DNA from: Tsuneonella deserti
GTDB lineage: Bacteria > Pseudomonadota > Alphaproteobacteria > Sphingomonadales > Sphingomonadaceae
Length of the DNA: 64,000 bases
Direction: 5' to 3'
Assembly: GCF_014644315.1 (NCBI RefSeq)
Contig: NZ_BMKL01000001.1
Coordinates: forward strand, 124,001-188,000
Made by a program: the position numbers and the translations under genes. Shown in pieces: positions 38,557-47,930 of the stretch. The notes under the pieces were generated by a model. That model worked only from the letters and a program-made list of their open reading frames with translations. It was not told where the DNA came from and searched no databases. The stretch's first letter is position 1; each line of letters opens with the position of its first letter.

Positions 38557-39660
38557 TCAACTCTGTGTATCGGCCGGTTGCGGGAGGGTGAAGGATACCG
38601 ACGCGCCCCGACCCGGCACGTTCTCGGCCCTAATGCGGCCGCCATGCGCCTCGATAATCGTGCGAGAGATCGAGAGGCCCACGCCAAGGCCGTCTGATTT
38701 CCCCGAGGCAAATCCCTCGAAAGCGTCGGCTATTATGTCGATCGGTAAGCCGGGCCCATTATCAGACACGCAGACTTCGATAAATGTGTGCTTGGGCCAA
38801 GCCTTTATATCAATTTGGCAGGGACCCGACTGGACTGCTTCGCTTGCGTTGCGGATCAGATTGATCAGGACTTGCTGAATTTGAATGCTATCTGCGTAGA
38901 CGGCGAGGCCTGGAGGAACATCCCAGGAGATCAAGACATTTTCGCTGCCGGCGAGGGCAAGATCCGCAGCTTGCCTTAACACTTCCTCCAGGTCAGCCTC
39001 CCGCTTTTTGCTGCCGCTTTTGCCGAGCACCGCCCGGACGGAACGAATAATTTGCGCAGCGCGTAGCGTAGCGTTTAAGGCACCATCAAAGCATTCACTG
39101 AGATCCGGTGTCAGATGCTCGTTTGGAATTCGGCGCCGCGCTCCGGTGAGATAACTGGAGATCGTAGCGAGTGGCTGATTTAATTCATGCGCGATCGTAG
39201 AGGCCATGGCTCCCATCGCACTGCCGCGAGACAGGTGGATCATCTCCGTCTGAATAGATTGCAGTTTGTCGCTTGCAGCCTTCTCGTTCGTAATATCCTG
39301 CTTGGTTCCGAAAATCCGGACGGGCTTCCCCTCTTCTAGTTCCACTTCTGCTGTCAGCCGGACCCAACGGACTTCGCTCGCATGGGGGCGTATTCTGACG
39401 TCTAGTGTGAAGCCTGTGCCGCGCTCGATCGCTTCGCTACGCAAGCGTTCCAACTCCTGCCGGGAGTTCGGTTCGTAAAGTCGCAGGGTATCTTCTCGGT
39501 TGATCGGGTTTCCACGAGGAATCCCGAAAATGTCGTAGACCATGTCCGTCCAGATCAGCTCCTCCGTCGTCAGATCGCACTCCCAAACGCCAATCTTTGC
39601 GAGCGTGGAGACCCTATCGTACATTTTTTTGAAGTGTGCGGACTCACCTGAATCGCCCAA
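38557..39660 (-). CDS. FixL-like PAS histidine kinase (soluble)
   Basis: 367 residues from a TTG at 39660 (GGAG eight bases upstream). An N-terminal PAS domain (about residues 15-125, KIGVWECDLTTEELIWTDMV and RIFGTKQDIT) is followed by a HisKA domain with AMGAMASTIAHELNQPLATI (phosphorylated His) and an ATP-binding domain (INLIRNASEAVQSG, VSDNGPGLP, GLGVGLSISRTIIEAHGG). AHELNQPL plus GLGxGLSISRTI is the FixL/DctB subgroup. No membrane helix, so a cytosolic sensor. It is the downstream neighbour of the FixJ-like regulator. Confidence 0.92.
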   Translation of the reverse strand: MGDSGESAHFKKMYDRVSTLAKIGVWECDLTTEELIWTDMVYDIFGIPRGNPINREDTLRLYEPNSRQELERLRSEAIERGTGFTLDVRIRPHASEVRWVRLTAEVELEEGKPVRIFGTKQDITNEKAASDKLQSIQTEMIHLSRGSAMGAMASTIAHELNQPLATISSYLTGARRRIPNEHLTPDLSECFDGALNATLRAAQIIRSVRAVLGKSGSKKREADLEEVLRQAADLALAGSENVLISWDVPPGLAVYADSIQIQQVLINLIRNASEAVQSGPCQIDIKAWPKHTFIEVCVSDNGPGLPIDIIADAFEGFASGKSDGLGVGLSISRTIIEAHGGRIRAENVPGRGASVSFTLPQPADTQS

Positions 39661-39926
39661 TGCACCTCTCCTGCATAGTCTTCGGCTGGCCGGTGTCCGC
39701 CTCCCATAGATCCCATAGATGGTATCGGACGAAAAGTTGCGGGTCTCTCTAATTTGTCGTGCCGATAACTCGGTGAACCGTCCGCAGCCGATACGTTACA
39801 CAATACTTCAGTCAACAGCCCAGGATCGGACGAGCCCCAAGAAAACTAAGCGGGAGATGCGGCAATCCATGCTGCGGCCCAATAGTAATCCCAAAATCTG
39901 TATTGGCAGCGTAGAGCAGGAGTGGG

Positions 39927-40583
39927 TTACGCTGCGCCAGCGGCGATCAGAAGCCGCACTGCATCGGCTGTGCTCTTTACACCTAGTTTTCTTAACGCAG
40001 AGGCACGATGGATTTCTACCGTTCGTACGCTGATATCGAGATTCTTGGAGATATCCTTGTTGGTTTTTCCGGAAGCTAAGCCAAGCGCAACCTGCTTCTC
40101 CCGGCCGCTCAGAGCCGCAAAAGTCGTCATCGCCCTGCTTCGCTGGTCCGTTGTCACTACCACTTCTGCGACCTTGGCGTAGGCCGCATCGAGCATTTCC
40201 TCCAAGCGCTCGATAGCGAAGGGCTTCTCTAGAAAATCGAGCGCTCCGAGCTTCATTGATGCCACTGCTATGGGAATATCACCGTGGGCCGTCATCATGA
40301 TGACTGGCCACTCGATCAAGCGGCTCCGGACGATTTGGAGCAGTTGGACGCCGTCTATCTCGGGCATCCGAACATCTAGAAGAATTGGCGCGGGAGTTAG
40401 GTCCGCGAGCGAATCCAGAAAGTCTGCGGGCGTGGCAAACGGCCAGACCATGACCCCTGAAGAATCCAAGGCGAAATGCAGCGACTTACGCACCTCTGCG
40501 TTGTCGTCCACAACGTAGAGGATTCGCTTCCCCGTCGATCGCTCAGGATCGTCAACGGCTTCAGCAACATGGGTGGCGTTCAT
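39927..40583 (-). CDS. FixJ-like two-component response regulator
   Basis: 218 residues with AGGAG before an ATG at 40583. Receiver domain: YVVDDNAEVRKSL, phosphorylation Asp in PAPILLDVRMPEIDG, TAHGDIPIAVASMKLGALDF and KPFAIERL. C-terminal LuxR/FixJ helix-turn-helix: FAALSGREKQVALGLASGKT, then NKDISKNLDISVRTVEIHRA. It lies between two FixL-like kinases, divergent from the one at 40796. Probably the common partner of both. Confidence 0.94.
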   Translation of the reverse strand: MNATHVAEAVDDPERSTGKRILYVVDDNAEVRKSLHFALDSSGVMVWPFATPADFLDSLADLTPAPILLDVRMPEIDGVQLLQIVRSRLIEWPVIMMTAHGDIPIAVASMKLGALDFLEKPFAIERLEEMLDAAYAKVAEVVVTTDQRSRAMTTFAALSGREKQVALGLASGKTNKDISKNLDISVRTVEIHRASALRKLGVKSTADAVRLLIAAGAA

Positions 40584-40795
40584 TCGATAGCTCCTGCGAC
40601 CGGTCTTCTATCATTAACGGCGCTAGTCGCCGCACACGCGACCTTATCCTTCAACGAGGTGAGGTCAACGTAGGAGGTCGAAGAGCTGCAATCGATCTTT
40701 GACCTACCTAGAGCGACATCGGTATTGGGGCTACGCGCGTTGTAGTCCTGTCCCAAGGTCATGTTGCGTCATGGAGTGATCATCTGCTCAAGGAC

Positions 40796-42841
40796 ATGCA
40801 GCTAACGCGCTCGGTGCAGCAGCCGGTCAGGCACTTAGTCTGGCTGTTTGTAATTATCGCGCTGCTTATTGGCTGGGGGGCCGTGCTCGCAGAAGTCGCT
40901 GCGGAGCGTCGGGACGCTGAAGATGCGGCCATTATCAGGTCCCAGAACAGGGCTACCCTACTGCACGAACACGTCGTCAAGACCCTTCAGGTCGCTGCGC
41001 TCGCCAGCCTTCACCTAGGCCAGTCTTATCTTTTGTCCGATCCTGGCCGCGGGCCTTCACGGGATACGATCGCAGACGTAGAAGATCCTGCCATTCGCAT
41101 TGCGGGGGTGGCCGGGGTGGCCATCGTCGACCACCGGGGTGAGCTGATTGCCCGCGCAGGGCCCGTGGCGCTGCCAGAGGATCCCCCCCAGCTTTCGACC
41201 ACTAACATTCAGGGACGGATGTATGAGGGTCTCGCGATCAGCGATCCAGTGGCAATTGGGCCATCAGGTGAGAAGTACATCCTTATTACCTCGAGGATCC
41301 TAAAGGAGGGTGATCTTGCCGGTTTCGTCATCCTCATTTTTAGGCCGGAACAATTTCTCAATTTCCCGCTCCCTACAAAATTTGACAAGACGGACCTTGT
41401 CTCGGTGATCAATCTGAACGGTATCACGTTAGCGCGTCGTGAGGGTGACCTCTTCACCAGCGGAGAGAATGTGCGTGCGCGGCTAGTCATGCGCAAACAG
41501 CAAGAGAACCCTAATGGTACGTACCTTGGACCGAGTTCTCTCGATGGCCTCGTACGGTATTTCAGTCATCGTCGTCTGAGCGGGTTCCCCCTGTTTGTCA
41601 CTGCGGGCGTCTCTCACTCTGCTGCTATCTCTGCCGCTCACCGCCGTACACTCGGCTACTTCGGCGTGATGGGAGCAATGAGTGTTTTCGGACTTTTCAT
41701 GGCTTGGGCAGTCCAGCGGGAGGCGGTCAATCGGAAGCGAAAGTCTGTCGAGCTCGCAGAATCGATGCGCAGGCTGCGGGAGGCGCAGCGAATCGGAAAG
41801 ATTGGAGATTGGGAGTACGATTTGGAGACTGGCGTCGTCCTATGGTCGGACCAGCTTTGCGAGATGTATGAACGGTCTCCGCAGGATGACGTGCTCACAC
41901 TCGACCAGTTTTCTTGCTATCTGGCACCAGAGAGCCGCGAGAAGTTTCAACAGGACGTCAATACACTCCTCAACGAGAGCGGAATTCACTCTTACGAGTT
42001 TAAGGTCATCCTACCCAGTGGTGCTGTCTCCTACAGGCGCTCCAATGCCGTGTCATCATTGGGCGCGGACGGCAAAATCAACCGGCTTTATGGGACCGAC
42101 CAGGACATTACGGCTTCCCATCAGATCTGGGAACTTGAAAAACAGGTGGCCCATTTGGACCGTCAGGGTGCGATGAGCATGATGGCTGGCACGCTCGCTC
42201 ACGAGCTAAATCAGCCACTCACCGCGGCATCGAACTATGTGACAGGGGCGCTGCGATCTGTCCGAAATACAAGGGAAGCGGTGCGCTCTAACCTCGTCTT
42301 GGGGTTGGAAGAGGCTCTGCATCAGATTCACGACGCCGGAGAGATAATTCGTCGTGTTAGGAAAATGGTGCAAACCGAGCCTGATACTTCGAAGACCGCA
42401 TCGGTCAGGGCGGTCGTCACCGACACTGTAGCGTTACTTTTGGCGTCGGGCTTTCACGCTGCGCACTCCATATGTGTGGAAGTCGCCGACGACCTTCCAG
42501 ATGCCGTAATTGCTCCGATACAGCTTCAACAAGTCTTGGTGAACTTGCTCAAGAATGCCTTGGAGGCAGCACCGGCCAAGGGAGGACTTGTTTCGTTAAC
42601 AGCGAGCCGATCCTCCGAGGATTTGCTGCACATCGAGGTCCGCGACAATGGGCCCGGGTTTCAGCTACAGGACGTTGATACGTTCACCGGCTTCCAGAGC
42701 GCGAAGGCGTCGGGGTTAGGGCTGGGGCTCTCGATCAGCCGCACAATCACCGAATATCACGGCGGCAAGCTGCTCATCGAAGCGTCGCGGCCCGGTGACA
42801 CCGTCGTGGTCATTCTACTCCCCGCCACCGATAGCAATTAG
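40796..42841 (+). CDS. Membrane-bound FixL-like sensor histidine kinase
   Basis: 681 residues. A first membrane helix at about 13-33, a periplasmic sensor of about 240 residues that fits the Cache/CHASE-type pattern (GVAIVDHRGELIARAGPV), a second helix near 283-302 (YFGVMGAMSVFGLFMAWAVQ), a PAS domain (about 315-430), HisKA with MSMMAGTLAHELNQPLTAAS, and the ATP-binding domain (VNLLKNALEAAP, VRDNGPGF, GLGLGLSISRTITEYHGGK). Its kinase core closely resembles the cytosolic kinase at 38557, and both flank one FixJ-like regulator. Confidence 0.92.
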   Translation: MQLTRSVQQPVRHLVWLFVIIALLIGWGAVLAEVAAERRDAEDAAIIRSQNRATLLHEHVVKTLQVAALASLHLGQSYLLSDPGRGPSRDTIADVEDPAIRIAGVAGVAIVDHRGELIARAGPVALPEDPPQLSTTNIQGRMYEGLAISDPVAIGPSGEKYILITSRILKEGDLAGFVILIFRPEQFLNFPLPTKFDKTDLVSVINLNGITLARREGDLFTSGENVRARLVMRKQQENPNGTYLGPSSLDGLVRYFSHRRLSGFPLFVTAGVSHSAAISAAHRRTLGYFGVMGAMSVFGLFMAWAVQREAVNRKRKSVELAESMRRLREAQRIGKIGDWEYDLETGVVLWSDQLCEMYERSPQDDVLTLDQFSCYLAPESREKFQQDVNTLLNESGIHSYEFKVILPSGAVSYRRSNAVSSLGADGKINRLYGTDQDITASHQIWELEKQVAHLDRQGAMSMMAGTLAHELNQPLTAASNYVTGALRSVRNTREAVRSNLVLGLEEALHQIHDAGEIIRRVRKMVQTEPDTSKTASVRAVVTDTVALLLASGFHAAHSICVEVADDLPDAVIAPIQLQQVLVNLLKNALEAAPAKGGLVSLTASRSSEDLLHIEVRDNGPGFQLQDVDTFTGFQSAKASGLGLGLSISRTITEYHGGKLLIEASRPGDTVVVILLPATDSN

Positions 42842-43175
42842 GCATTGCCTACCTTCGCGGCGACCGTACTCGTTGCGCAAGTGGTACGGTTTTGAGTGTC
42901 ATGGGGTCAAAAGCCATATGTCCGTAGATGGGCGCGTAGCGGAACGGCGGCATCTGGGCCGCTTGCAGACTGGCCGCTCTTGGGAGCAGCCTGCAGCAAA
43001 ACGGCCATTGGCGCCGGCTTTCCTGACTGATGCATTGCGCAGTTTAGGCTCGTCCGGCTGACAGCCCTATCGGCATTCCAATCCTCGCCGATGTAGGCCC
43101 CCCAAAGCTGGAGCGGGCGCCGCACTATGCGGGAGCGCGGTACGTATACGTCCGCGGTGACAGTGCCGCTCGTTG
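42842..43175. other. Intergenic region between the FixL-like kinase and the PLD gene
   Basis: 334 bp. It contains a further weak copy of the palindromic repeat near 42917 (ATGTCCGTAGATGGGCGCG). It also carries a minus-strand open frame (TTG at 43188) that runs on from the end of the phospholipase-D gene and starts DVVTTSGTVTADVYVPRSRI before losing coding character; it may be a truncated third gene of that operon. No other gene is supported. Confidence 0.45.
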
Positions 43176-45542
43176 TCACGACGTCCAAGTCGGCAACCCC
43201 GGCACCCTGGAGATGCCCAGCGCTTTGGAGAAGCGATCCTCGAGCTTCTCCAGCGCGAGGCCGAGGTATTCCCGGTCATGTTCATGTCCGCCTACGACGA
43301 GCGCGACCTGCTGGCCGATACCGGCTGCTAACCTCGCTATGGGCTTACCGAGTACGTCCGCCCGGGGGTGGATCTCCACGGCCTGCAAGGCGGCTTGGGA
43401 TGCGAAGTAAGCCGTGGCCAAGTACTCCAGCACGCGAAGTTGCTCGTTCTCCGTCTCCTCGATCCTGAGGTCCTTGAGAGCGAGGAAAGTCCCGAAGTGC
43501 TGCATGAGCAGGCGCCCCAGGAGGCGCGGCCAATCGTGGCCGGACTTGTCTGCAACAGGGAGGATCCCGTGCTCTTCCTCGCTTTCGACGAGGGGTTCAG
43601 TGTAGGCGAGTATGATCTGCAAGAGCGACCTTAGCCGAACGAGCTCGGTCGTGGTGATCGGCTTGCCGCGTAGGGCCTTTGCCCGCGCTTCGAACGCGGC
43701 AACTGCCTCGACGATCTTAGCGATGTAATCCCTCGTCCGCGTTCTTGCCGGCCTCTCGTCCCTAGGCGGCAATTCCACGGCACGGTTAGCGCCGGGCCCC
43801 TGGCCCGTTAGCGAAGTTGGTTCCTTGTTGGTGGGGTCTTGCGAGGCAATCCTCTGGAACTCCGCGTCCTCTTCCTCGGACAGGTCTCGTGACACGAGGC
43901 CAATCAGCCTGTTCAGGCATGAACTGACGAGATCGGCGGCCCGGTTGCCGCGGCCTCGCGGGAGGAAGGTGCTCTTATGCCGAGCCGCCTCGGCTCGCTC
44001 TCTTGCCTTCACGAAATCATCGTAGGTCAAGGTGGGGTGAGGGCGCGCTACCCCGTCCCCGTCGTCCTTTGCCCCCCCCTTGTTGAACTTGGTTTTCGAC
44101 GTGCCGATCTCTTCGAGGTCGATCGTCTCCAGTTCGACGAGGATTCCGACGAGTTCCAGGTCCTCGTGGGTCGCGCTCGACAGCTGGTCGGCGAGCTTCG
44201 CCTTTCTTCCAGAGCGCGGCGGAAGCGTGGAGGAAAATAGGACGTCGATATCTATGACCATGGCCACCGCCGAGAAGCTGCCGTCAGCTAATTGCAGGCG
44301 GGCGGACCTCGGGCGTCCCAGCGCGAGATCAAGGTGCCAGCTGGTCTCTTGGACACCACCGATGGCAAGGTCATTCCAAGGGCTTGCCCCGGTGCTATCG
44401 CAAGCGACGGCGCACCTTGGCCGTTCGAGCATGCCCAACGGCGGGGCCCAAGACATCCTGCTCCCGCGCAGCTGGAAGACGCCGGGCTCGGCAGGCGCTC
44501 GCCCATCGGCCACTACCGCGGATTTCGTCGGTTCGGCCAGGGAGCTTGGGTCCAGCGTTGATTCGAAATGGCCTTCCAGTCCGAGCAGGTGGAGCGCCGT
44601 TCCAGGTCTTACTCTCTTGTAAATCGCCGCCTCGGCGTTGCCCTTGGAAATCCTGCTCCCGAGAAGCGCCGGGACGGTGCAGTTCACGCTTCCCGAGACC
44701 ACGTGGTCCCAGTCTCGGCCAAGGGCGACAAGGAGCTTCGCGTGGTTGAAACGGCCACGCCCCTCCTCCTCGACGTCGTAGAGCTCGATGCCAACTCCGC
44801 TCTCGAAGCTGTGAGCCGGGAACTCTCCCCTGCTTTTCTCAATCAGGACGTCGGTAGCAGGCATGCCCAGCACCTCGCGAAGACGCTTGAGGCCCTCGAG
44901 CTTCTGGTCCCAGTAAGGAGACATGACGACCAGGCGCTCGATCTCGTCGTCACCGATCGCGGTGACTACTTGGTCCAGGATCGAGCCCCCTGGACGATCG
45001 AGGAGGAGAGACAAGTCCTCGCGCGAGGGGGCACCTGTCTCGGTGCCGTTACTCTCCAGCCAAGGTGTAAGCTGCAGCGCCCGTTCTCGCGCAACGGGAA
45101 ACCAAGGGTCTCCCGGCGGTGCATAGGACGCGATATAGTTGAATGCTTGCCGGAAGAGGGGCGCGAACGAGGGTTCTTCGGACGTGTAAACCAGGTCCGC
45201 TACGAGTTCCCGGTTGCCAGCAAGCCCCAGCGCCGTGAGATTCGCCGAGCCCACCAGGAGCCGGCCTGTTCTTTCCCCGATCAACAAGGCAATCTTGGGG
45301 TGAAAGGCACCGGGAACTTCGACCTTGGCCAAGTGATAAAGGGAGCCAGCGAAGCGCGGCGTTCCGAACTCCTCAAGGCTCAAGTTCAACATGCGCTGGT
45401 CGGCGAGTACCGTCACGTTGCGGCAACCTGCTCCCCTAAGTTTCGAAAACGGGATGTCTTCGAACGCCTGCGCGGAGAAGGCGAAGGTGGTCAGGAAGGC
45501 CGAGTGGTAACCGGGCTCCCCGAAGGCGTCGTAGTACTTCAC
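43176..45542 (-). CDS. Phospholipase-D-fold protein, probable defence component
   Basis: 788 residues from a GTG at 45542 that overlaps the upstream gene's stop (GTGA), so the two are translationally coupled. Two HKD half-sites are visible: FHPKIALL with GSANLTALG (His81, Lys83, Asn101) and FNHAKLLVAL with SGSVNCT (His268, Lys270, Asn287). That gives one complete PLD-type active site, as in nucleases and phospholipases of this fold. The C-terminal 480 residues have no known domain; a helical, charged segment (about 500-560) and a helical end domain follow. No signal peptide, so it acts in the cytoplasm, most plausibly as a nuclease effector. Confidence 0.78.
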   Translation of the reverse strand: MKYYDAFGEPGYHSAFLTTFAFSAQAFEDIPFSKLRGAGCRNVTVLADQRMLNLSLEEFGTPRFAGSLYHLAKVEVPGAFHPKIALLIGERTGRLLVGSANLTALGLAGNRELVADLVYTSEEPSFAPLFRQAFNYIASYAPPGDPWFPVARERALQLTPWLESNGTETGAPSREDLSLLLDRPGGSILDQVVTAIGDDEIERLVVMSPYWDQKLEGLKRLREVLGMPATDVLIEKSRGEFPAHSFESGVGIELYDVEEEGRGRFNHAKLLVALGRDWDHVVSGSVNCTVPALLGSRISKGNAEAAIYKRVRPGTALHLLGLEGHFESTLDPSSLAEPTKSAVVADGRAPAEPGVFQLRGSRMSWAPPLGMLERPRCAVACDSTGASPWNDLAIGGVQETSWHLDLALGRPRSARLQLADGSFSAVAMVIDIDVLFSSTLPPRSGRKAKLADQLSSATHEDLELVGILVELETIDLEEIGTSKTKFNKGGAKDDGDGVARPHPTLTYDDFVKARERAEAARHKSTFLPRGRGNRAADLVSSCLNRLIGLVSRDLSEEEDAEFQRIASQDPTNKEPTSLTGQGPGANRAVELPPRDERPARTRTRDYIAKIVEAVAAFEARAKALRGKPITTTELVRLRSLLQIILAYTEPLVESEEEHGILPVADKSGHDWPRLLGRLLMQHFGTFLALKDLRIEETENEQLRVLEYLATAYFASQAALQAVEIHPRADVLGKPIARLAAGIGQQVALVVGGHEHDREYLGLALEKLEDRFSKALGISRVPGLPTWTS

Positions 45543-47170
45543 GGCCGGGCGAGCTCCTCTGTCCCGAGGAGCGTGATCCCGCCGTCGTCTAGCAGCCGGC
45601 AATCGGCCAGGAACTGGAGGGCCTGGTCTATGCGCGGGCTGCTGGGCGATACGCGGAAGCCCTCGCGGTATCGCAATACGCCTTCGTCCGGCTCGAGCAG
45701 GAAGGTGTACGCCTTGTTGCGGAGCTTGCGGGAAGCAACCCAGAGGTGCCTCTTGATGACACGCTCCCTTGCGATTTGACCGATAGCCTCGCTTGCCGGG
45801 CGGTCTAGTAGCGCGTCGTAGTACCGGGCTTCTGAAACAAGGGACTGGAAGTAGTCGTCCACGTCCAACCATTCGAGGACCTCCGGGCTAAACTCCTTCG
45901 AGCGCCGGTAGAGCAGCGCCGTGAGCAGCACGGAGGACTTCACCATTTCATCGATCTCGCCCCGTTTCTCGGCAGCGAGCATCGCTTCGGCGAGCTCTCT
46001 CGGGGCCCGGTCAACGCCGGCGTCGGCGAGAAAGTCCCTGAAACTCTCGTTGCCCCGCATGCCTGCCTGATCTTGCAGGCTTGCGACGGCTTCCTGCACC
46101 GATAGCCGGGCGCCCGGTCCGCCGCGGACAGCGACGAGCGACGCGGTGAGCAAGCACTCGTATGCGAGCCTCCACAGGTCACATGCCTGGTAAAGTGCCC
46201 AGGCCTCGCAGACCTCGCTCGACAGGCCCTCTCCAGGCTGGGCCGCGAGCTCGAAGAACTCCCACTTGAGATCGGCGGTCCGCGGCCTTTTCCCTGCCGC
46301 GCCGGCCCGCGAAAGGAGTAGCCTTAGAGTTTCCCGTCGAGCCGCGTTGCCGCTCGACTGCGGGCCAAGGCGGCCAAGGAGTGCACCAGCCAAGCCGGCC
46401 TGCTCTGTGCTCCCTGCCTCGATCTTCGAGGGCAGGAACACCGAGAGGTCGTCGAGCTCGGCGATCGATGCCTTCCCGGAATCCAGCACCCTGAGAAACT
46501 CGCTCGCCCGGTCTCCTATTGCCTCTTCGAACCCCTGCGCGAGGGGAAGGGCCGCGCTAGTACAAAACGGGAGGCCAATCTCCTCGTCGGCGAGCTCGAC
46601 GAGGCCCATCTCCGCCATTTGCGTCGAGTAGATAGCGCCGAACGCGCCGCCCTTGTTTCGCAGGTATCGCCCTTCTGGGGCGGTGTCCGGGTCGGCCGCC
46701 TCCTCGAAGTCGATGACTTGGTTTGAGCCGGGACCTCCCTCGATTTGCGCGAGTTGGCGATTAGCCCAGTCTATGCCGGTGACCCCGAGCTCGCTTCCGC
46801 TACGGGCACATACCAGGGCCAGTAATGTCTCGGCTCGCCTATGGAACACGTTGAACGCGCGCGGGTCCGCCTGGCCGTTGGTCTTGGCGTACGCTTCGAG
46901 TGCCCACGTGAAGAAGGAGTAATAACGAAGGCGCAAGGTGATCGTGCTGATGCCTGGAAGAAGCGACTGGAAGAGCACCTCGATCGGGCGCTGCATCCCC
47001 AGCGGGTCCAGGCCGCTGTCTTGCCCGATTTCCGTCCACTGCGGGAAGCCGGGCCCTGCGTCGATCGCTTGACTTGCCAACAAAAGCCCCCTCGCGCGTT
47101 GCCGCTGCCGGGGCTGTGGTGTCGGCACGTCCCCGGCAAAGGCTTCTAAGTGCGGTGCCTGCTTGGTCAA
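45539..47170 (-). CDS. Unknown protein paired with the PLD-fold gene
   Basis: 543 residues; the first in-frame start is a TTG at 47170 without a clear ribosome-binding site, and a GTG at 47128 is an alternative. Near the N-terminus (about residues 66-92) LFQSLLPGISTITLRLRYYS is a distinctive block that, from memory, resembles the start of DUF6361-type proteins seen in defence islands. The rest is helical with no catalytic motif I can name. It is the first gene of a two-gene operon with the PLD-fold protein (four-base overlap), divergent from the truncated gene at 47315. Function unknown; probable sensor or regulator of the PLD effector. Confidence 0.68.
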   Translation of the reverse strand: MTKQAPHLEAFAGDVPTPQPRQRQRARGLLLASQAIDAGPGFPQWTEIGQDSGLDPLGMQRPIEVLFQSLLPGISTITLRLRYYSFFTWALEAYAKTNGQADPRAFNVFHRRAETLLALVCARSGSELGVTGIDWANRQLAQIEGGPGSNQVIDFEEAADPDTAPEGRYLRNKGGAFGAIYSTQMAEMGLVELADEEIGLPFCTSAALPLAQGFEEAIGDRASEFLRVLDSGKASIAELDDLSVFLPSKIEAGSTEQAGLAGALLGRLGPQSSGNAARRETLRLLLSRAGAAGKRPRTADLKWEFFELAAQPGEGLSSEVCEAWALYQACDLWRLAYECLLTASLVAVRGGPGARLSVQEAVASLQDQAGMRGNESFRDFLADAGVDRAPRELAEAMLAAEKRGEIDEMVKSSVLLTALLYRRSKEFSPEVLEWLDVDDYFQSLVSEARYYDALLDRPASEAIGQIARERVIKRHLWVASRKLRNKAYTFLLEPDEGVLRYREGFRVSPSSPRIDQALQFLADCRLLDDGGITLLGTEELARP

Positions 47171-47314
47171 GCGCGCCGGCCCCGTGGTACCAAGAAGTAA
47201 CGCCGCGGGGTGGCGGGCACGCGTCGCCCTCGCCAGCAGGGTCCATGGACCCGCAGATTCGAACCCCGCTTAACATAACACCACTCGGCACTGGCGCCCG
47301 CCGTCGCTCGGCTT

Positions 47315-47930
47315 ATGGGCGTCCCCATGTGGAGACCCGATACCTTCCTCGCCCTTCACGAAGACGTGATCACGTTCGCCTGGTCGGCGCCGATGCGCGA
47401 GCTCGCCGCGACGATCGGGATCAGCGACGTCGGTCTGAAGAAGCTTCTCAAGGCGCACGGCATCGCGACCCCGCCGCAGGGCCACTGGAACCGGGTGCAC
47501 GCGGGCCGCCCTGTCACCGCACCACCGAAGCCGCCCGCGCGCGGGCCGGGGGAGAGCGGTCGGGTGCGTCTCGACCCGCGGTTTCGCGGCCACGTATCCG
47601 AGGCCGCACCGATGCCCGAGGAGGGTCCGTTCGCCTCGCGGCTCGTGCCCGAGGATCTCGGCGAGCTTCGCGCGAACGAGCTGAAAGCGATCGGCAAGGC
47701 TGTAGCCCCGCGCGATCTCTCGCGGCCGCCGATCGGAATGGCCAGACTGCTGCGCAAGGAAAGGGAGCGCAGCGAGAAGGCGGCGGCCTCGCGCTGGTCG
47801 TCCGACGAGGCGCACTTCGACGGCGCGCTCGCGCAGCGCCAGCTACGCCTTCTCGCAGGGCTGCTCCTGGCGCTGGCCAAGCGCGGGCACGGTGGCGAGG
47901 TCTGGGAGGACACCTACGCGCTGCGGGGGT
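47315..47930 (+). pseudogene. 3'-truncated gene of unknown function at the island edge
   Basis: Begins with a natural-looking protein (LHEDVITFAWSAPMRELAAT, then ISDVGLKKLLKAHGIATPPQ with GHWNRVHAGRPV), a pattern I recall from proteins near mobile elements that carry a degenerate helix-turn-helix. Around 47920-47935 the sequence switches to autotransporter DNA. Past that point the frame continues to a stop at 48199 only as Arg-rich nonsense. So the gene has lost its 3' end. A start at 47327 is also possible. Confidence 0.6.

Noticed and set aside
31404..47930. Duplicated tRNA-Leu 3' end marking attachment sites
   Set aside because: I looked for the last 20 bases of the tRNA gene near the right edge and elsewhere and did not find a second copy; the recombinase family also does not usually use tRNA ends.
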